NCBI GenBank assembly: GCA_028712045.1
Contig: JAQTRA010000065.1
Span: 1 to 5,856 of the forward strand
Reading direction: 5' to 3'
Origin: Candidatus Omnitrophota bacterium
Lineage (GTDB): Bacteria > Omnitrophota > Koll11 > Gygaellales > Profunditerraquicolaceae
DNA length: 5,856 bases
A model generated the notes under the pieces. The model saw only the letters and a program-made list of their open reading frames with translations, was not told where the DNA came from and did not search any database. Positions 5,425-5,856 of this stretch are shown here, in pieces. Position numbers and translations under genes: made by a program. Numbering within the stretch: position 1 is the stretch's first letter; every line of letters starts with the position of its first letter.

Positions 5425-5856
5425 TTAAGCCCTCCGCTCTTTAATGGGTAAAGTAAAACAAAAACTTGAGCCTTTGCCAAATTCTGATTCAGCCCAGATC
5501 TTTCCTCTATGCGCATCTATTATTTTTTTACAAATTGAAAGGCCTAAACCTGTGCCGCCTACTTTCCTCTGTAATTGCGTAAATTCATCGAATAACTTTG
5601 GCATGTCTTCTGCTTTAATACCTACACCTGTATCCTTAACCATAACTTTAATAAAATTATCGCCTCTGCTGGTAATAATAGTAATACCGCCTTTTTCGGT
5701 AAATTTAAAAGCGTTATTCACTAGATTACCTAAAACTTGCGTAATTTTATCTTTATCAAAATTGACTCCAGGAAGATTACCATAAAGCTCTATATCAAAT
5801 CTCAAATTTTTCTTATCAAATACTAATTTCATCTCATTTTGTATTTCTTTAATCAA
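5425..5856 (-). CDS. Histidine kinase, C-terminal ATPase part (runs off the right edge)
   Basis: The visible 143 residues form a full HATPase_c domain: N-box NLVNNAFKF (44-52, with N48), G1 KDTGVGI (74-80, D75), F-box LFDEF (88-92) and G2 [14 protein letters not shown] (100-113), ending in [11 protein letters not shown]. The DHp helix with the phospho-histidine and any sensor domain lie beyond 5856. The frame is open to the window end, so no start can be given. It is followed after one base by the single-domain response regulator, its likely partner. The motif style ([24 protein letters not shown]) is that of kinases with PAS or GAF sensors. Confidence 0.93.
   Translation of the reverse strand: MIKEIQNEMKLVFDKKNLRFDIELYGNLPGVNFDKDKITQVLGNLVNNAFKFTEKGGITIITSRGDNFIKVMVKDTGVGIKAEDMPKLFDEFTQLQRKVGGTGLGLSICKKIIDAHRGKIWAESEFGKGSSFCFTLPIKERRA

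Noticed and set aside
5424..5516. N-terminal extension of the response regulator to an ATG at 5516
   Set aside because: The extension would read another frame of the kinase 3' end; the ATG at 5423 has a proper SD and starts the canonical receiver sequence.
5113..5785. Two plus-strand frames opposite the response regulator and the kinase fragment
   Set aside because: They are antisense shadows of two well-conserved domains on the minus strand.
1..5856. CRISPR array, tRNA, rRNA, insertion sequence or phage signals
   Set aside because: No spaced direct repeats, cloverleaf sequences, rRNA-like stretches, transposase motifs or flanking terminal repeats were found by eye.

Overview
The window is AT-rich bacterial DNA with well-formed Shine-Dalgarno (SD) sites, sigma-70-like promoters and several TTG/GTG starts. 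One gene encodes an exported, probable outer-membrane beta-barrel protein, so the host is most likely a Gram-negative-type (diderm) bacterium. The mix of an UPF0251/DUF134 regulator, a CxxC zinc-ribbon microprotein, a lysine-rich microprotein and soluble PAS/GAF hybrid kinases resembles genomes of uncultured groundwater lineages such as Omnitrophota. That placement is a guess from gene style and not a demonstrated assignment. No rRNA, tRNA, CRISPR array or mobile element was seen.

Layout. (1) Positions 1-1100, minus strand: a tightly overlapping three-gene operon. A DUF134 DNA-binding protein (TTG start) is followed by a 49-residue cysteine-rich microprotein that runs through both gene junctions, and then by a YraQ/ArsP-type (DUF318) permease. 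The permease frame is closed by a TAA exactly where family members normally continue, and family-like residues resume after the stop up to the window edge. A sigma-70-like promoter and a perfect 20-bp palindrome lie directly upstream of the regulator. (2) Positions 1128-2192, plus strand: a divergently transcribed, secreted beta-barrel-like protein with its own good promoter. (3) Positions 2179-4494, minus strand: a 771-residue soluble hybrid histidine kinase (PAS, cysteine-rich GAF, HisKA, HATPase, REC) whose 3' end overlaps the barrel gene by 14 bp in convergent orientation. (4) Positions 4511-4957, minus strand: two microproteins, one lysine-rich (52 aa) and one zinc-ribbon (55 aa), followed by a strong intrinsic terminator that sits almost on the kinase ribosome-binding site. 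(5) Positions 5055-5856, minus strand: the C-terminal part of another histidine kinase followed one base later by a single-domain response regulator.

How the parts may work together. The left operon looks like a self-regulated thiol-based metal or metalloid export unit: a cysteine-bearing regulator, a CCC/CC peptide and a permease with a CSC motif. The family links are established knowledge, whereas the substrate and the peptide's role are inference. The right part is two-component signalling: one kinase/regulator pair as separate, probably coupled genes, and one fused into a single hybrid protein. Three short genes (587-736, 4622-4789, 4799-4957) are easily missed by automatic length cut-offs, and one is masked by a longer spurious frame.
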